From the NCBI GenBank assembly GCA_964444925.1, contig CAYUIV010000001.1, positions 1-64,000 of the forward strand: a stretch of 64,000 nt of DNA. Reading direction: 5' to 3'. The notes under the pieces are model-generated. The model made no database searches and had not been told where the DNA came from. It saw only the letters and a list, made by a program, of their open reading frames with translations. Made by a program: the position numbers and the translations under genes. Shown here piece after piece: positions 31,631 through 43,539 of this stretch. The stretch's first letter is position 1, and every line of letters starts with the position of its first letter. The stretch comes from CAYUIV01 sp964444925. Its GTDB lineage: Bacteria > Pseudomonadota > Gammaproteobacteria > Diplorickettsiales > Diplorickettsiaceae.

Positions 31631-32374
31631 TTATTTTGGTGAAAAATATTTTTCTCGACGAATTTGTATGCTCGACAGTCCTTTTTTCTCATGCAAAATA
31701 GAAAGTGCTTGATCTACCATATTAGGATTACCACAAAGGTAAGCAATGCTTTGATTTGCTTGAACAGACATTGTTTCTAAAGACCTTAGCACATAACCTT
31801 GATATTCATAGGGCATTTTGATGTCAGTATAACGACTGTAATGAATACGCAGTTCAAATTGAGGATAAGTCTTCGCAAAAGCAATGAATTCATCTCGGTA
31901 TAAAACATCTGATAGATGACGTATACCAAAAAGCAATGATACTTTTAGTTTAGAATCTTTTTGCATTAAAACAGCTAATTCAGGCAACATAGTGCGGTAA
32001 GGCGTAATCCCTGTACCTGTTGCAACTAGAAGATAATGTGTTACAACTATTTTTTCTTCACGCAACGTAAATCGTCCAAAAGGACCTGTGGTTTGTAGCG
32101 TATCTCCAGGTTTCATGGTAAATAATCGTTCACTTGCCACACCATTTGGAATATAAGATGCGGCTAATTCAATTTGAGATGTTTGTATACCACCATGATT
32201 CGCAATGCTATAGCTTCTTTTCAAGAGTATTCCATCAGAAGTAGGGAAATGTAGTGTAATAAATTGGCCTGCTTTATAGGTTAAAGGTTGCTGTGCTAGG
32301 AAAGTAAAATGCTTTGTATTAGGTGCAATGGTTTGACTGCTTATCAATGTTAATAAAAAAGGAGGAGAAGACAT
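31631..32374 (-). CDS. fpr: Ferredoxin/flavodoxin-NADP+ reductase
   Basis: FAD-dependent reductase moving electrons between NADPH and ferredoxin or flavodoxin. The FAD-binding motif RSYSIAN (R-x-Y-S) sits near residues 54-60, followed by the second flavin segment ASERLFTMKPGDTLQTTGPFG. The NADP-binding domain begins LLVATGTGITPYRTM and ends with YLCGNPNMVDQA. At 247 residues it matches E. coli Fpr (248) and lacks any iron-sulfur domain. It may support radical enzymes such as lipoyl synthase by reducing flavodoxin; that link is inference. Stands alone on the minus strand. Confidence 0.88.
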   Translation of the reverse strand: MSSPPFLLTLISSQTIAPNTKHFTFLAQQPLTYKAGQFITLHFPTSDGILLKRSYSIANHGGIQTSQIELAASYIPNGVASERLFTMKPGDTLQTTGPFGRFTLREEKIVVTHYLLVATGTGITPYRTMLPELAVLMQKDSKLKVSLLFGIRHLSDVLYRDEFIAFAKTYPQFELRIHYSRYTDIKMPYEYQGYVLRSLETMSVQANQSIAYLCGNPNMVDQALSILHEKKGLSSIQIRREKYFSPK

Positions 32375-32661
32375 AGAAGGTTATAAAGAAATAGATGAAT
32401 GATACTGCCACAAAGTGTTCGTCTATTTTATACTCGGCAGCGATTGAATATGCAAGGCACTTTGACCATTGAAAATTAATACAATTAATTTCTCGTTATT
32501 TATTAAAAAAATAAATCGTATGAATTAGTATATATTCATGAAAAACAGCTATTTTTATCAAATAAACCTATTTAAAGATGTAAACTGTTATGAAATACGA
32601 CGGTAAAAAATAGAATTGATCTTTTTAATTGATTGACATCACGCACACAACTGAACATAAG

Positions 32662-34077
32662 TTATTCAAAAAAATAAACTTTTAGACGCTGCCCTGGTTT
32701 AATAATTGTGTTTTCTAGTTGATTCCATTTTTGTAAATCTTGTATTTTAATACTAAGGTGTTTTGCAATTGTTGATAAATTGTCACCTGCGCGTACTGTA
32801 TAATATTGGCTGTTCATCGACATTGCTGCGTATGTTGCCTTAAGGGGAAAAGTATTATTTGCAGGCGCTTTAATAATTAATTTTTTCTTTATTGGTAAAG
32901 TACTTCTAAGGGATAAACCGTTCCAAAGACATAAATGTTCGATTTGTACGTTATAACGTTTTGCAATACCACTTAACGTATCACCTGATCGCGTTGTATA
33001 GTACGAGAGTTTTAAATAAAATGCTTCAGGTGGTAGTGCTTTAAGTTTTTTTTCAAAGTCTTTTACTGAAGAAGCAGGTAAGAGGAGACGGTAAGGTTTA
33101 TTGGGTGTAAAAATAAGCTTTTTAAATCCAGGATTTAATTGCTTAAGTTGTTTAATGCTAATATTCGCAAGCTCAGCTGCCTGTATAACACTGATGCCTG
33201 CTTCAACATCAACTTGTTTAAAATAGGGTTGATGATTAATATTAGGTAGTGTTATACCGTATTTTTTAGGATCTGAAATAATTGCAGAGAGTGCAAGTAA
33301 ACGAGGTACATAAGATCTTGTTTCTAAAGCCAGTGGTAACATCCAAATGCTTGTATTAAGATTACGCTGCATGTTATAACGTATCGCTTGTTGAACATTT
33401 CCTTCACCTGTGTCGTAGGCAGCAAGCGTTAGTAACCAATCATTTGAAAAAAATTGATTGAGGTAAGTTAAATAATCTAAAGCAGCATGGGTTGAAGCAT
33501 AAATATCGTGTCGTCCATCAAATAGCCAATCTTGCCGTATACCAAATCCTTTTGCAGTACGTGCAGTTAATTGCCATAAACCAGAAGCACCAGAAATTTT
33601 ATTAATTGCAAAGGGATTGTAAGTACTTTCAATAAGAGGTAATAAAACAAGCTCAGTAGGTAAATGTCTTTTTTTTACTTGTTCATACACGTAATGAATA
33701 TAAGGCGCAGCATGTTTAATCGTACGTTGTAGCTGATGAGGACGACTGATAAACCAATAGATCTGCTCTTTAACTGCAGGGTGTGTAGTGTCATGTGATA
33801 AACGAAAATCTTGTCTAAGACACATCCAAAAATCGTTTAAACGTATGTCTTGAAGTTGTGTTTTTTCTTGTTGACGTTTGAGTAATTGATTGAGAAAGTA
33901 AAAAAAATGCTTTTTTCGTTCTTCAATCTTCGATTTTTTTACACGATTTATGTTGATAGATGATTGTTTTACCAACATTTTTTTAAAAGGTGGGCTACAG
34001 CTTAGGAGCGGTCCATAGATATAAAATGTTACAAGTAAAGAAGTCAAATATAGCTTAGATAATAATTTAGAGGTCAT
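32662..34077 (-). CDS. mltD: Membrane-bound lytic murein transglycosylase D
   Basis: Cleaves peptidoglycan glycan strands. The N-terminus has a hydrophobic signal followed by Cys (YIYGPLLSCSPP), consistent with a lipoprotein. The SLT domain contains LVLLPLIESTYNPFA with the catalytic Glu (about residue 150) and SGASGLWQLTARTAKGFG, typical of MltD family 1D enzymes. Two LysM domains close the protein: YTTRSGDTLSGIAKRYNV and YTVRAGDNLSTIAKHLSI. At 471 residues it fits the E. coli protein (452). rnhA is divergent, 247 bp away; gloB, its frequent neighbour, is absent. Confidence 0.94.
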   Translation of the reverse strand: MTSKLLSKLYLTSLLVTFYIYGPLLSCSPPFKKMLVKQSSININRVKKSKIEERKKHFFYFLNQLLKRQQEKTQLQDIRLNDFWMCLRQDFRLSHDTTHPAVKEQIYWFISRPHQLQRTIKHAAPYIHYVYEQVKKRHLPTELVLLPLIESTYNPFAINKISGASGLWQLTARTAKGFGIRQDWLFDGRHDIYASTHAALDYLTYLNQFFSNDWLLTLAAYDTGEGNVQQAIRYNMQRNLNTSIWMLPLALETRSYVPRLLALSAIISDPKKYGITLPNINHQPYFKQVDVEAGISVIQAAELANISIKQLKQLNPGFKKLIFTPNKPYRLLLPASSVKDFEKKLKALPPEAFYLKLSYYTTRSGDTLSGIAKRYNVQIEHLCLWNGLSLRSTLPIKKKLIIKAPANNTFPLKATYAAMSMNSQYYTVRAGDNLSTIAKHLSIKIQDLQKWNQLENTIIKPGQRLKVYFFE

Positions 34078-34324
34078 GATCTCTTTATGTTTATTCTGCG
34101 CAATTTTTTTACTGTTTGAATCGAATACATTTGGATATAATCAATTGATTAAGGTGGATGATTGGAATAAAAAATTTTTTATATTAATTTCGTGTGATCA
34201 ATGCTGAATACTTGATTATAATCATAGCAAAATAATAGATTTCACTTCATATGATCGTAATTAATACCACAGCTTATACTTTACAACTAATTTTTCTTTA
34301 TCGTAAAAAATATATATTACAGTT

Positions 34325-34777
34325 ATGTTGACACTTGAAATTTTTACAGATGGAGCGTGTCGCGGCAACCCAGGTTTAGGAGGTTGGGGCGCAGTTCTTT
34401 GTTATCCTTCTCTTGAAAGAAAGCTATATGGATTTACGGAAAATACAACGAATAATCAGATGGAGTTGACAGCCTGTATTATGGCACTTAAATCACTTGA
34501 ACAGTCTTACCATATTCACTTGCATACAGACTCTCAATATGTACAAAAAGGAATGACGCAATGGTTAAAAAACTGGAAAGAAAGAAATTGGGTAACCTCG
34601 GCTAGTAAGCCAAAGCCTGTAAAAAACAAAAATTTGTGGCAAGCGTTAGCAGAACTGTCACAAAAACATATTATTCAGTGGATTTGGGTTAAAGGACACA
34701 ACGGTCACCAATATAATGAAATGGCTGATCGTCTTGCAAACCAAGCAATCAATGACTTTTTAGCCAACAAAGATTGA
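34325..34777 (+). CDS. rnhA: Ribonuclease HI
   Basis: Degrades the RNA strand of RNA-DNA hybrids. The four catalytic acids are D9 (EIFTDGACRGNPG), E47 (NQMELTA), D69 (LHTDSQYV) and D135 (NEMADRLAN), with His125 in VKGHNGH. At 150 residues the length is typical. The gene is followed 10 bp later by a tRNA-Asn on the opposite strand. In many gammaproteobacteria rnhA is paired with dnaQ, which is not here. Confidence 0.97.
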   Translation: MLTLEIFTDGACRGNPGLGGWGAVLCYPSLERKLYGFTENTTNNQMELTACIMALKSLEQSYHIHLHTDSQYVQKGMTQWLKNWKERNWVTSASKPKPVKNKNLWQALAELSQKHIIQWIWVKGHNGHQYNEMADRLANQAINDFLANKD

Positions 34778-34787
34778 GTGAAATAAA

Positions 34788-34863
34788 TGGCTCCCCGAGC
34801 AGGGCTCGAACCTGCGACCTAAAGATTAACAGTCTTGTGCTCTGCCAACTGAGCTATCGAGGA
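34788..34863 (-). tRNA. tRNA-Asn (anticodon GUU)
   Basis: On the minus strand the acceptor TCCTCGA pairs with TCGGGGA. The D-arm is AGCTCAGTTGGCAGAGC, the anticodon arm CAAGA-CTGTTAA-TCTTT presents GTT with a C-T mismatch at its outer pair, and the T-arm is GCAGG-TTCGAGC-CCTGC. Discriminator G and an encoded CCA follow. Length 76 nt. Confidence 0.96.
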
Positions 34864-34979
34864 AGAAATTTATATTAACACAGAAGTTTTACGTCTTCTA
34901 TACAAGAGCATTTCCTTGTACAAAATTTGCTGTTTGTATTCATCTTTTTAACATGAAAGCAAGTTATCCTTTTATAACC

Positions 34980-37169
34980 TTACATAGAAGGCATAAGCGC
35001 TTGCAAATGTTTTTTTAACTGCGTTAATCTTTGATTTTGTTGAACTGTATAAATGCCAATACGTAATGCTTTTTTCTGCCCTATCAACACGACAAGTTTC
35101 TTACCACGTGTGATACCAGTGTAAAGTAAATTACGTGCGAGCATACGATAATGCTGTGTTGCAATAGGGATAACAATTGCAGGATATTCACTACCTTGAC
35201 TTTTATGAATGCTCATTGCATAAGCAAGTTGTAGTTCATCTAATTCTTCAAAAGTGTACGCAACTGTTTTATGGTCAAATTTGACATGTAGGGTTTTTAA
35301 ATCTTTTCGAATACTTTCTATATATCCAATATCACCATTAAAAATTTCTTTATCATAATTATTAATTTGTTGAATTACTTTATCACCTAACATGAAACGT
35401 GTATTGAAGAATTCCACAAATTGTTCTGTGTTTACGTTAAGTGTTTTTTGTAATATTTGATTCATCACATGGATACCGAGATTACCACGGTTCATAGGTA
35501 CTAATATTTGAATATCACGTACAGGATGTATTTGAAAACGTTTAGGAATACGCTCTAAAACGAGTTTAATAATTTTATTTTGTATCTCTTCAGAAGTATT
35601 AGATTCTATAAAGTAAAAATCACTCAGTGTAGATTGTTCATTAAAAAGTGGCATTTCTCCTTGATTAATACGATGTGCATTGACAACAATTTGAGAAGTT
35701 GAGGCTTGACGAAAAATTTGTACAAGTTTTTCACAAGCAATACAGTTACTTTCAATGAGGTCTGCAAGTACACGTCCTGCACCAACAGAAGGTAACTGAT
35801 CGCTATCTCCAATTAACAACAAATGTGCTTTGGAAGGTAAGGCCTTTAACAAGTGATAGGTCAAATTCACATCTAACATCGATACTTCATCGACAATAAG
35901 ATAATCGGTTTCTAATGGATTGGATTGATGATGAACAAAACCAAATGTTTTAGGATCAAATTTTAAAAGTCGGTGAACTGTATATGCTTCTTGTCCGGTT
36001 GTTATACTAAGTCTTTGTGCTGCTCTGCCTGTAGGAGCACATAAAGAAATTTTTAAATGCTTTTTTTTATTGAGATAGCTCAACAAGTTTTTAACAATCG
36101 TTGTTTTTCCAACACCAGGGCCTCCCGTTAAAATAAAGATTTTAGCTTGCAACATTTTTAGAATCACTGAACGTTGTGCATCGGATAGAGAAAATGATTG
36201 CTGTGTTTTGAAAAGTGTTGATATTTGTTCTTTGTTGATTGCTTGCCAAGGTGAATGATTACTTTTAAGTAGTCGCTGCAATTCAAGCGCAATACCTTTT
36301 TCAGTATGATATAGCATTTTAGGAGAAATAATCCGCTCTGTTGTGTTTAATACAAACTGACCTTCTTGTATCAAATGTTCAATTGCATGTTCAATAATAG
36401 AAGGTTCTATTGCTAGTAGCTGTACAGCTTTCTCTTGCAATAAACTATATGCGATTGCACAGTGTCCTTCTTGACAATGTGACTTTATTACATGCTGTAA
36501 TCCTGCAATTGCCCTTATAAGAGAGTTTTCTTTGATACCCATTCTTTTAGCTAACGTATCAGATACCATAAAGCCAATTCCATAAATCTCGTCACTTAAA
36601 CGATAAGGGTTTTCCTGAATTTTTTGTATTGATTGATCACCGTATGTTTTATAGATACGTGTTGCACGTGCGCTACTAATTTGATAGTTCTGTAAGAAAA
36701 GCATGATATCGTGAGTGACTTTCTGCGTTTTCCAACTGAGTAAGATTTGCTCTCGGCGCATTTTTCCCAATCCTTTAATTTGCCTGAGCTGGTCAAAATT
36801 TTTATCAAAAACCTCAAACGTTTTTTCTCCAAACAGTGCAACAATTTTCTTTGCAAAGTAGGGACCTATACCTTTGATAGAACCAGATCCCAAATACTTC
36901 TCAATACTTGCCAGTGTAGAAGGCGTAATAATAGTGATATTTTCTGACTGAAACTGTAGACCATATTTTGAGTTTTGCGACCAACTACCTTCAAAGCGTG
37001 CAGATTCGCCTACATTAATTGTGATCGCTTTTCCAGTAACTGTGATGAGATCTTTGTATTTTGGAATTCTAGCTTTTAAAACACAAAAGCCATTGACGTG
37101 ATTATGGAAAGTAATACGTTCCACAACACCTTCAACGGTAACAGAAAGTAAGGTTTGATGTGCAATCAT
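34980..37169 (-). CDS. recD2: RecD2-type DNA helicase
   Basis: Superfamily 1 5'-3' DNA helicase related to RecD but of the stand-alone RecD2 class. The N-terminal extension contains an OB-like part and tandem helix-hairpin-helix units (IKGIGPYFAKKIVALFG; IKGLGKMRREQIL), absent from RecBCD-type RecD. Helicase motifs are I (GGPGVGKTT), II (DYLIVDEVSMLD), III (LLLIGDSDQLPSVGAGRVLADL) and VI (AYAMSIHKSQGSEYPAIVIPI; YTGITRGKK). At 729 residues the length is typical. The start is 17 bp after the stop of the dedA gene, at the end of a zipA-ligA-dedA-recD2 run. Confidence 0.93.
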   Translation of the reverse strand: MIAHQTLLSVTVEGVVERITFHNHVNGFCVLKARIPKYKDLITVTGKAITINVGESARFEGSWSQNSKYGLQFQSENITIITPSTLASIEKYLGSGSIKGIGPYFAKKIVALFGEKTFEVFDKNFDQLRQIKGLGKMRREQILLSWKTQKVTHDIMLFLQNYQISSARATRIYKTYGDQSIQKIQENPYRLSDEIYGIGFMVSDTLAKRMGIKENSLIRAIAGLQHVIKSHCQEGHCAIAYSLLQEKAVQLLAIEPSIIEHAIEHLIQEGQFVLNTTERIISPKMLYHTEKGIALELQRLLKSNHSPWQAINKEQISTLFKTQQSFSLSDAQRSVILKMLQAKIFILTGGPGVGKTTIVKNLLSYLNKKKHLKISLCAPTGRAAQRLSITTGQEAYTVHRLLKFDPKTFGFVHHQSNPLETDYLIVDEVSMLDVNLTYHLLKALPSKAHLLLIGDSDQLPSVGAGRVLADLIESNCIACEKLVQIFRQASTSQIVVNAHRINQGEMPLFNEQSTLSDFYFIESNTSEEIQNKIIKLVLERIPKRFQIHPVRDIQILVPMNRGNLGIHVMNQILQKTLNVNTEQFVEFFNTRFMLGDKVIQQINNYDKEIFNGDIGYIESIRKDLKTLHVKFDHKTVAYTFEELDELQLAYAMSIHKSQGSEYPAIVIPIATQHYRMLARNLLYTGITRGKKLVVLIGQKKALRIGIYTVQQNQRLTQLKKHLQALMPSM

Positions 37170-37186
37170 TTTCTATAAAGCATACT

Positions 37187-37774
37187 TTAAAAAAGTAGGT
37201 GTAGCTTAGTCCATAAATAATAAAAGAGCTCAAGCACGGTATTTCCTTTTTGATGCATGCTATAACCAAAGATAAGAAATAGAGAGGCCCACATGGCTCC
37301 ACCAGTGTAGGCAAATAAGCTAAATGTTCTGTAAGGAAATAAAAGCGTGCCTGCCATATATCCTGAAAAATGTCTGACACCAGGAATAAAATAGCCAAAT
37401 AATAATGCCCATTTTCCAAAATGGTTAAACCATTTTTTTGATTTTTCAAAGTGAACACGCATGTTAAGAAATTTTCCTATCCTAGTTGAAAAAACATAGG
37501 TAAGTATAGAGGGTCCAAAGTAAACACCAAGATAATAGCTACCTGTGATACCTACCCACGCACCAAAAATGGCTGCTATAAAAGTTGGGATAATGCGAAG
37601 ATGACCTTTGGACATTAGAATTCCTGCAGAAACTAATAATGATTCATCGGGAATAGGCAGTGCAATAATACCTAAAGCAAGCAAAAAGAATAACGCTATT
37701 GTCCCATATTGTATGATCCAAGGTAATAGCAACTCAGAGAAATGGTTAAAAAATTTCAAAATAGAAAATATCAT
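37187..37774 (-). CDS. DedA-family membrane protein
   Basis: A 195-residue VTT/DedA membrane protein. It shows the family signature FGYFIPGVRHFSGYMAGTLLFPYRTF (F-x-R/Y-F-x-P-G-x-R...G-x-x-x-M) and an upstream acidic residue in LPIPDESLLVSAG, both needed in proton-coupled DedA transporters. About five hydrophobic segments. DedA proteins contribute to lipid-carrier recycling and membrane potential; the substrate here is unknown. It lies 79 bp after ligA and 17 bp before recD2. A second DedA domain is fused to PAP2 at 16.4-17.8 kb. Confidence 0.9.
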   Translation of the reverse strand: MIFSILKFFNHFSELLLPWIIQYGTIALFFLLALGIIALPIPDESLLVSAGILMSKGHLRIIPTFIAAIFGAWVGITGSYYLGVYFGPSILTYVFSTRIGKFLNMRVHFEKSKKWFNHFGKWALLFGYFIPGVRHFSGYMAGTLLFPYRTFSLFAYTGGAMWASLFLIFGYSMHQKGNTVLELFYYLWTKLHLLF

Positions 37775-37853
37775 ATTATTTAATATGTCAAACAGCTATT
37801 GTATGAATACTATTTTGCATTGAAACATAAAACGAAAAGGTATGAAACAATAT

Positions 37854-40489
<2,636 letters not shown>

Positions 40490-40608
40490 AACAGTGATTG
40501 TAAAAATAAGTACTCTGTATATAAACAATAGCTATAGTTTGACTAAACTGATAGCCGTTCTAAAGATTCATTTATATGATTTTCTAACATTATAATAATT
40601 TTCTTTTA

Positions 40609-41250
40609 ATGTGGAATAAAAATAAAATCAAAAATGTTTTTGAGCATTTCGCTCATACTAACCCCTCTCCTCGTACAGAGTTAACTTATTCTTCTCCCTT
40701 TGAGTTGCTCGTGGCTGTTATGCTATCTGCACAAACAACGGATAAACGGGTTAACATAGTAACAAAAAAACTTTTTACAGTCGCAAATCAACCGAATCAA
40801 ATTTTAATATTAGGTGAGGAGGGACTACACGCTCATATCAGCTCAATTAATTTCTATCCCACTAAAACAAAAAATATTCTTAAGACATGTCAAATTTTAA
40901 TTGGACAATATCAATCAAAGGTACCTGATAAGCGCATTGCTTTAGAAAGTTTGCCAGGCGTAGGACGTAAGACAGCCAATGTTCTGTTAAACGTTATTTT
41001 TAATCAGCCCGAAATTGCTGTAGATACCCATATATTTCGAGTATGCAACCGCTTAGGATTTGCAAAAGGAAAAACACCTCTTGAAGTTGAGAAATCACTT
41101 TCAACCATTATTCCTAACCAATACAAGCGCAATGCACATCACTGGTTAGTCTTGCATGGTCGTTACGTTTGCAAGGCAAGAAAACCAAATTGTGCACATT
41201 GTTTAATTAACTATTTATGTGATTTCAACCAGCAGCACAACGGTATTTAA
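40609..41250 (+). CDS. nth: Endonuclease III
   Basis: DNA glycosylase/AP lyase that removes oxidised pyrimidines. The helix-hairpin-helix LPGVGRKTANVLLN carries the catalytic Lys, and AVDTHIFRVCNRLG the catalytic Asp. Four C-terminal cysteines in the pattern C-x6-C-x2-C-x5-C (CKARKPNCAHC...C) bind a 4Fe-4S cluster. At 213 residues the length is exact for the family. Divergent from zipA, and its stop abuts the stop of the convergent MFS gene with no intervening base. The rnf genes that often precede nth are absent. Confidence 0.97.
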   Translation: MWNKNKIKNVFEHFAHTNPSPRTELTYSSPFELLVAVMLSAQTTDKRVNIVTKKLFTVANQPNQILILGEEGLHAHISSINFYPTKTKNILKTCQILIGQYQSKVPDKRIALESLPGVGRKTANVLLNVIFNQPEIAVDTHIFRVCNRLGFAKGKTPLEVEKSLSTIIPNQYKRNAHHWLVLHGRYVCKARKPNCAHCLINYLCDFNQQHNGI

Positions 41251-42555
41251 TTAATCATTGGACTGACAGTATGTTTCTTGGATACAAAAATGACTAATGA
41301 CTGCAGCAAGTAAGTAACAGAGCGGTAATGCAAAAAAAGCATATTGATAATCGTACTTGCTATACACAACTTCACCTATAACATTCACTTGTTTATTCTG
41401 ACTGAATGTAAGTAAAAGTCCTAGTAATGGTTGAAAAAGTGCTGCGCTAGATACCACGGCCATGTTATTTAACCCAACAGCCGTACCTGTTACTTCTGCA
41501 GGGTTGTTATCTTTTACTACACTAAAAGAAAGTGCTTGCCCTGTTGCTGATAAACCCGTTAGAAATAAATTAATATAAAACCAAAAAGGAGATAATTCTC
41601 GATAAATTAAAAATGATAAACTAAAAACTCCTATCAGCGCAGATAAGGTCAAAGGTAGACGTCTTCTTTGAATATAGTTTGAAAATAATCCAAGTAAAGG
41701 GCTACCAATACCGATACCTAGCCATATAACTGCACATGCGTTAGAAGCAGTACGCGAGTTTAATGAATAGGCTTGTATTAAAAAGGGGATACCCCATAAT
41801 GCAACAAAGGCCATAGTAGGTGCCCATACAGTAAAAGAATATAATCCAATCCACCACGTTTGCCGATTGCTAAATACAATTGAAATTCTTTGTATTTCTT
41901 GTTTTAAAGAAACATGACTTTTCCTTGCAGTATATTCTAATGAATACGGTCTATCTCGAACTACTAACCAAATAAGTAGGGCAAGTACAATACCTGTGAT
42001 ACCTAAGCCATTTAATGTACGTCGCCAGCCTCCTAATTGCTTCGTCAATGTAGTTACCAGTACTTGCCCTGCAATAGCTCCAATACACGAAGAAAGTTGT
42101 ACAATTCCTGCTAAAATTGAAAAATAGCGCGGAGGAAACCAAGTTGAAACAAGAAAAAGCGCACCGCTAAACGCAAAAGCAGAACCAATACCCATGAGGA
42201 AACGACCGGTTGCTGCAAGGGGGATTTGAACAGCTGTACCAAAAAGAAGTGCTCCAATTGCACATGTTAATGTTGCAACGGTAAGCAGTTTTTGAGGTCC
42301 AAAGCGATCGAGCAATACACCGGCAGGTAACTGCATTATTGTATAAGCATAATGGTAAAAGGCAAGGACTGCACCAAGGCTTGCAGCTGTATTTAAATTT
42401 AAATCATGCATCAATTCTTTAGTAATAACAGAAGGAGAAACTTGCAAGATAAATTCGTAAAGAAGAAAAACAGTTGCCAAAGAGCAAACGAAGCTTGCAC
42501 TCCACAAAGACGATCCAATTTTTTCTTTTACAGGTTGAAGGGGACTACTAGACAT
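41251..42555 (-). CDS. Major facilitator superfamily transporter
   Basis: A 434-residue membrane carrier with about 12 hydrophobic segments. MFS signatures are visible: GVLLDRFGPQKLLTVATL after helix 2 (G-x-x-x-D-R-x-G) and RFLMGIGSAFAFSGALFLVSTWFPPRYFSILAGIVQ in helices 4-5. Its general look is that of the anion/sugar-acid and nutrient carriers expanded in Legionella and Coxiella, but the substrate cannot be read from sequence. No metabolic operon surrounds it; it is followed by the convergent nth and preceded by tRNA-Arg. Import of a host metabolite is a reasonable guess only. Confidence 0.9.
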   Translation of the reverse strand: MSSSPLQPVKEKIGSSLWSASFVCSLATVFLLYEFILQVSPSVITKELMHDLNLNTAASLGAVLAFYHYAYTIMQLPAGVLLDRFGPQKLLTVATLTCAIGALLFGTAVQIPLAATGRFLMGIGSAFAFSGALFLVSTWFPPRYFSILAGIVQLSSCIGAIAGQVLVTTLTKQLGGWRRTLNGLGITGIVLALLIWLVVRDRPYSLEYTARKSHVSLKQEIQRISIVFSNRQTWWIGLYSFTVWAPTMAFVALWGIPFLIQAYSLNSRTASNACAVIWLGIGIGSPLLGLFSNYIQRRRLPLTLSALIGVFSLSFLIYRELSPFWFYINLFLTGLSATGQALSFSVVKDNNPAEVTGTAVGLNNMAVVSSAALFQPLLGLLLTFSQNKQVNVIGEVVYSKYDYQYAFFALPLCYLLAAVISHFCIQETYCQSND

Positions 42556-42590
42556 ACATCATTTCTCAAAATATTTAACAAATTTTAGGA

Positions 42591-42664
42591 CGCCCGAGGC
42601 CGGATTTGAACCGGCGACCTGCCCCTTAGGAGGGGGCTGCGCTATCCAGCTGTGCCACTCGGGC
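42591..42664 (-). tRNA. tRNA-Arg (anticodon CCU)
   Basis: On the minus strand the acceptor GCCCGAG pairs with CTCGGGC. The anticodon arm GCCCC-CTCCTAA-GGGGC presents CCT (reads AGG), and the T-arm is GCCGG-TTCAAAT-CCGGC. Discriminator G is followed by TCC, so CCA is not encoded and must be added, unlike the other two tRNAs here. Length 74 nt. Confidence 0.95.
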
Positions 42665-42687
42665 TTTTTATCAGTAAAGGTATAATA

Positions 42688-43521
42688 TTATTTACTCCGT
42701 AAAAAAAAGTAAGATCTAATATAGGTTCGTGCTAAAAGCCATATACCGCCTAAAAATAAAAAAATAGAAAATAATTGTCCTGTTTTCATATTTCCAACAG
42801 GCGTGAAAATTAAAACAGGGTATTTACCATAACCGTTGGGCGCTCTAAAATATTCGACAAAAAAACGCATCGTAGCATACAAAACTGCAAATAACCCAGA
42901 AACAACCCCCGTTTGTCTTCTTCTTTTAGAAAAAGGCCATAAAATAGTAAAAAGTACGATACCCTCTAGAAAGAATTCATACAACTGCGACGGGTGACGT
43001 GGAATTAAGTCAACTTTAGGAAAAATGATTGCCCAAGGTACTGTTGCAGGGTAACCCCATAACTCTCCATTAACAAAATTAGCGATACGACCTAATCCTA
43101 GGCCTGGAGGCACTAAAGGTGCAATAAAATCAGTTAATCTTAAAAAAGAAAATTTTTTTAGATAACTATAGATATAAAGTCCAATGAGTACGCCTGATAG
43201 ACCTCCATAAAATGACATACCAGCAGACCACTCTTTAAACGATGCATTGCGTACGTAATAACGAAATTCATTATCATAGTACATCCCTGGTAGGGTATAA
43301 AAAAGTATATCGCCTAATTTACCGCCCCACAGCACACTTACTATCACAGTCAATAGTAATATTTCTTTTTCATCAGATGTTTTTAATTGTGGTAATTGCT
43401 GAAATCGGTAACGAGAAAGCAATGCAGCAATAACAAAACCGCAAAAGAATAGAATGCTGTACCAATAAATTGAAAAAAACTTAGTGTCAATTAAAATTGG
43501 ATTAATTCGATGTATATACAA
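42688..43521 (-). CDS. lgt: Prolipoprotein diacylglyceryl transferase
   Basis: Inner-membrane enzyme that adds diacylglycerol to the lipobox Cys of prolipoproteins, the first step of lipoprotein maturation. The Lgt signature GLGLGRIANFVNGELWG is present (with the usual Gly-Asn slightly changed to Ala-Asn), along with HPSQLYEFFLEG and GMSFYGGLSGVL. Seven hydrophobic helices, 277 residues, normal. It lies 18 bp after rlpA on the same strand and just before tRNA-Arg. Substrates in this window would include MltD, RlpA, the Pal-like protein and the small lipoprotein. Confidence 0.96.
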   Translation of the reverse strand: MYIHRINPILIDTKFFSIYWYSILFFCGFVIAALLSRYRFQQLPQLKTSDEKEILLLTVIVSVLWGGKLGDILFYTLPGMYYDNEFRYYVRNASFKEWSAGMSFYGGLSGVLIGLYIYSYLKKFSFLRLTDFIAPLVPPGLGLGRIANFVNGELWGYPATVPWAIIFPKVDLIPRHPSQLYEFFLEGIVLFTILWPFSKRRRQTGVVSGLFAVLYATMRFFVEYFRAPNGYGKYPVLIFTPVGNMKTGQLFSIFLFLGGIWLLARTYIRSYFFLRSK

Positions 43522-43539
43522 AACAGATGAATATTGAGC

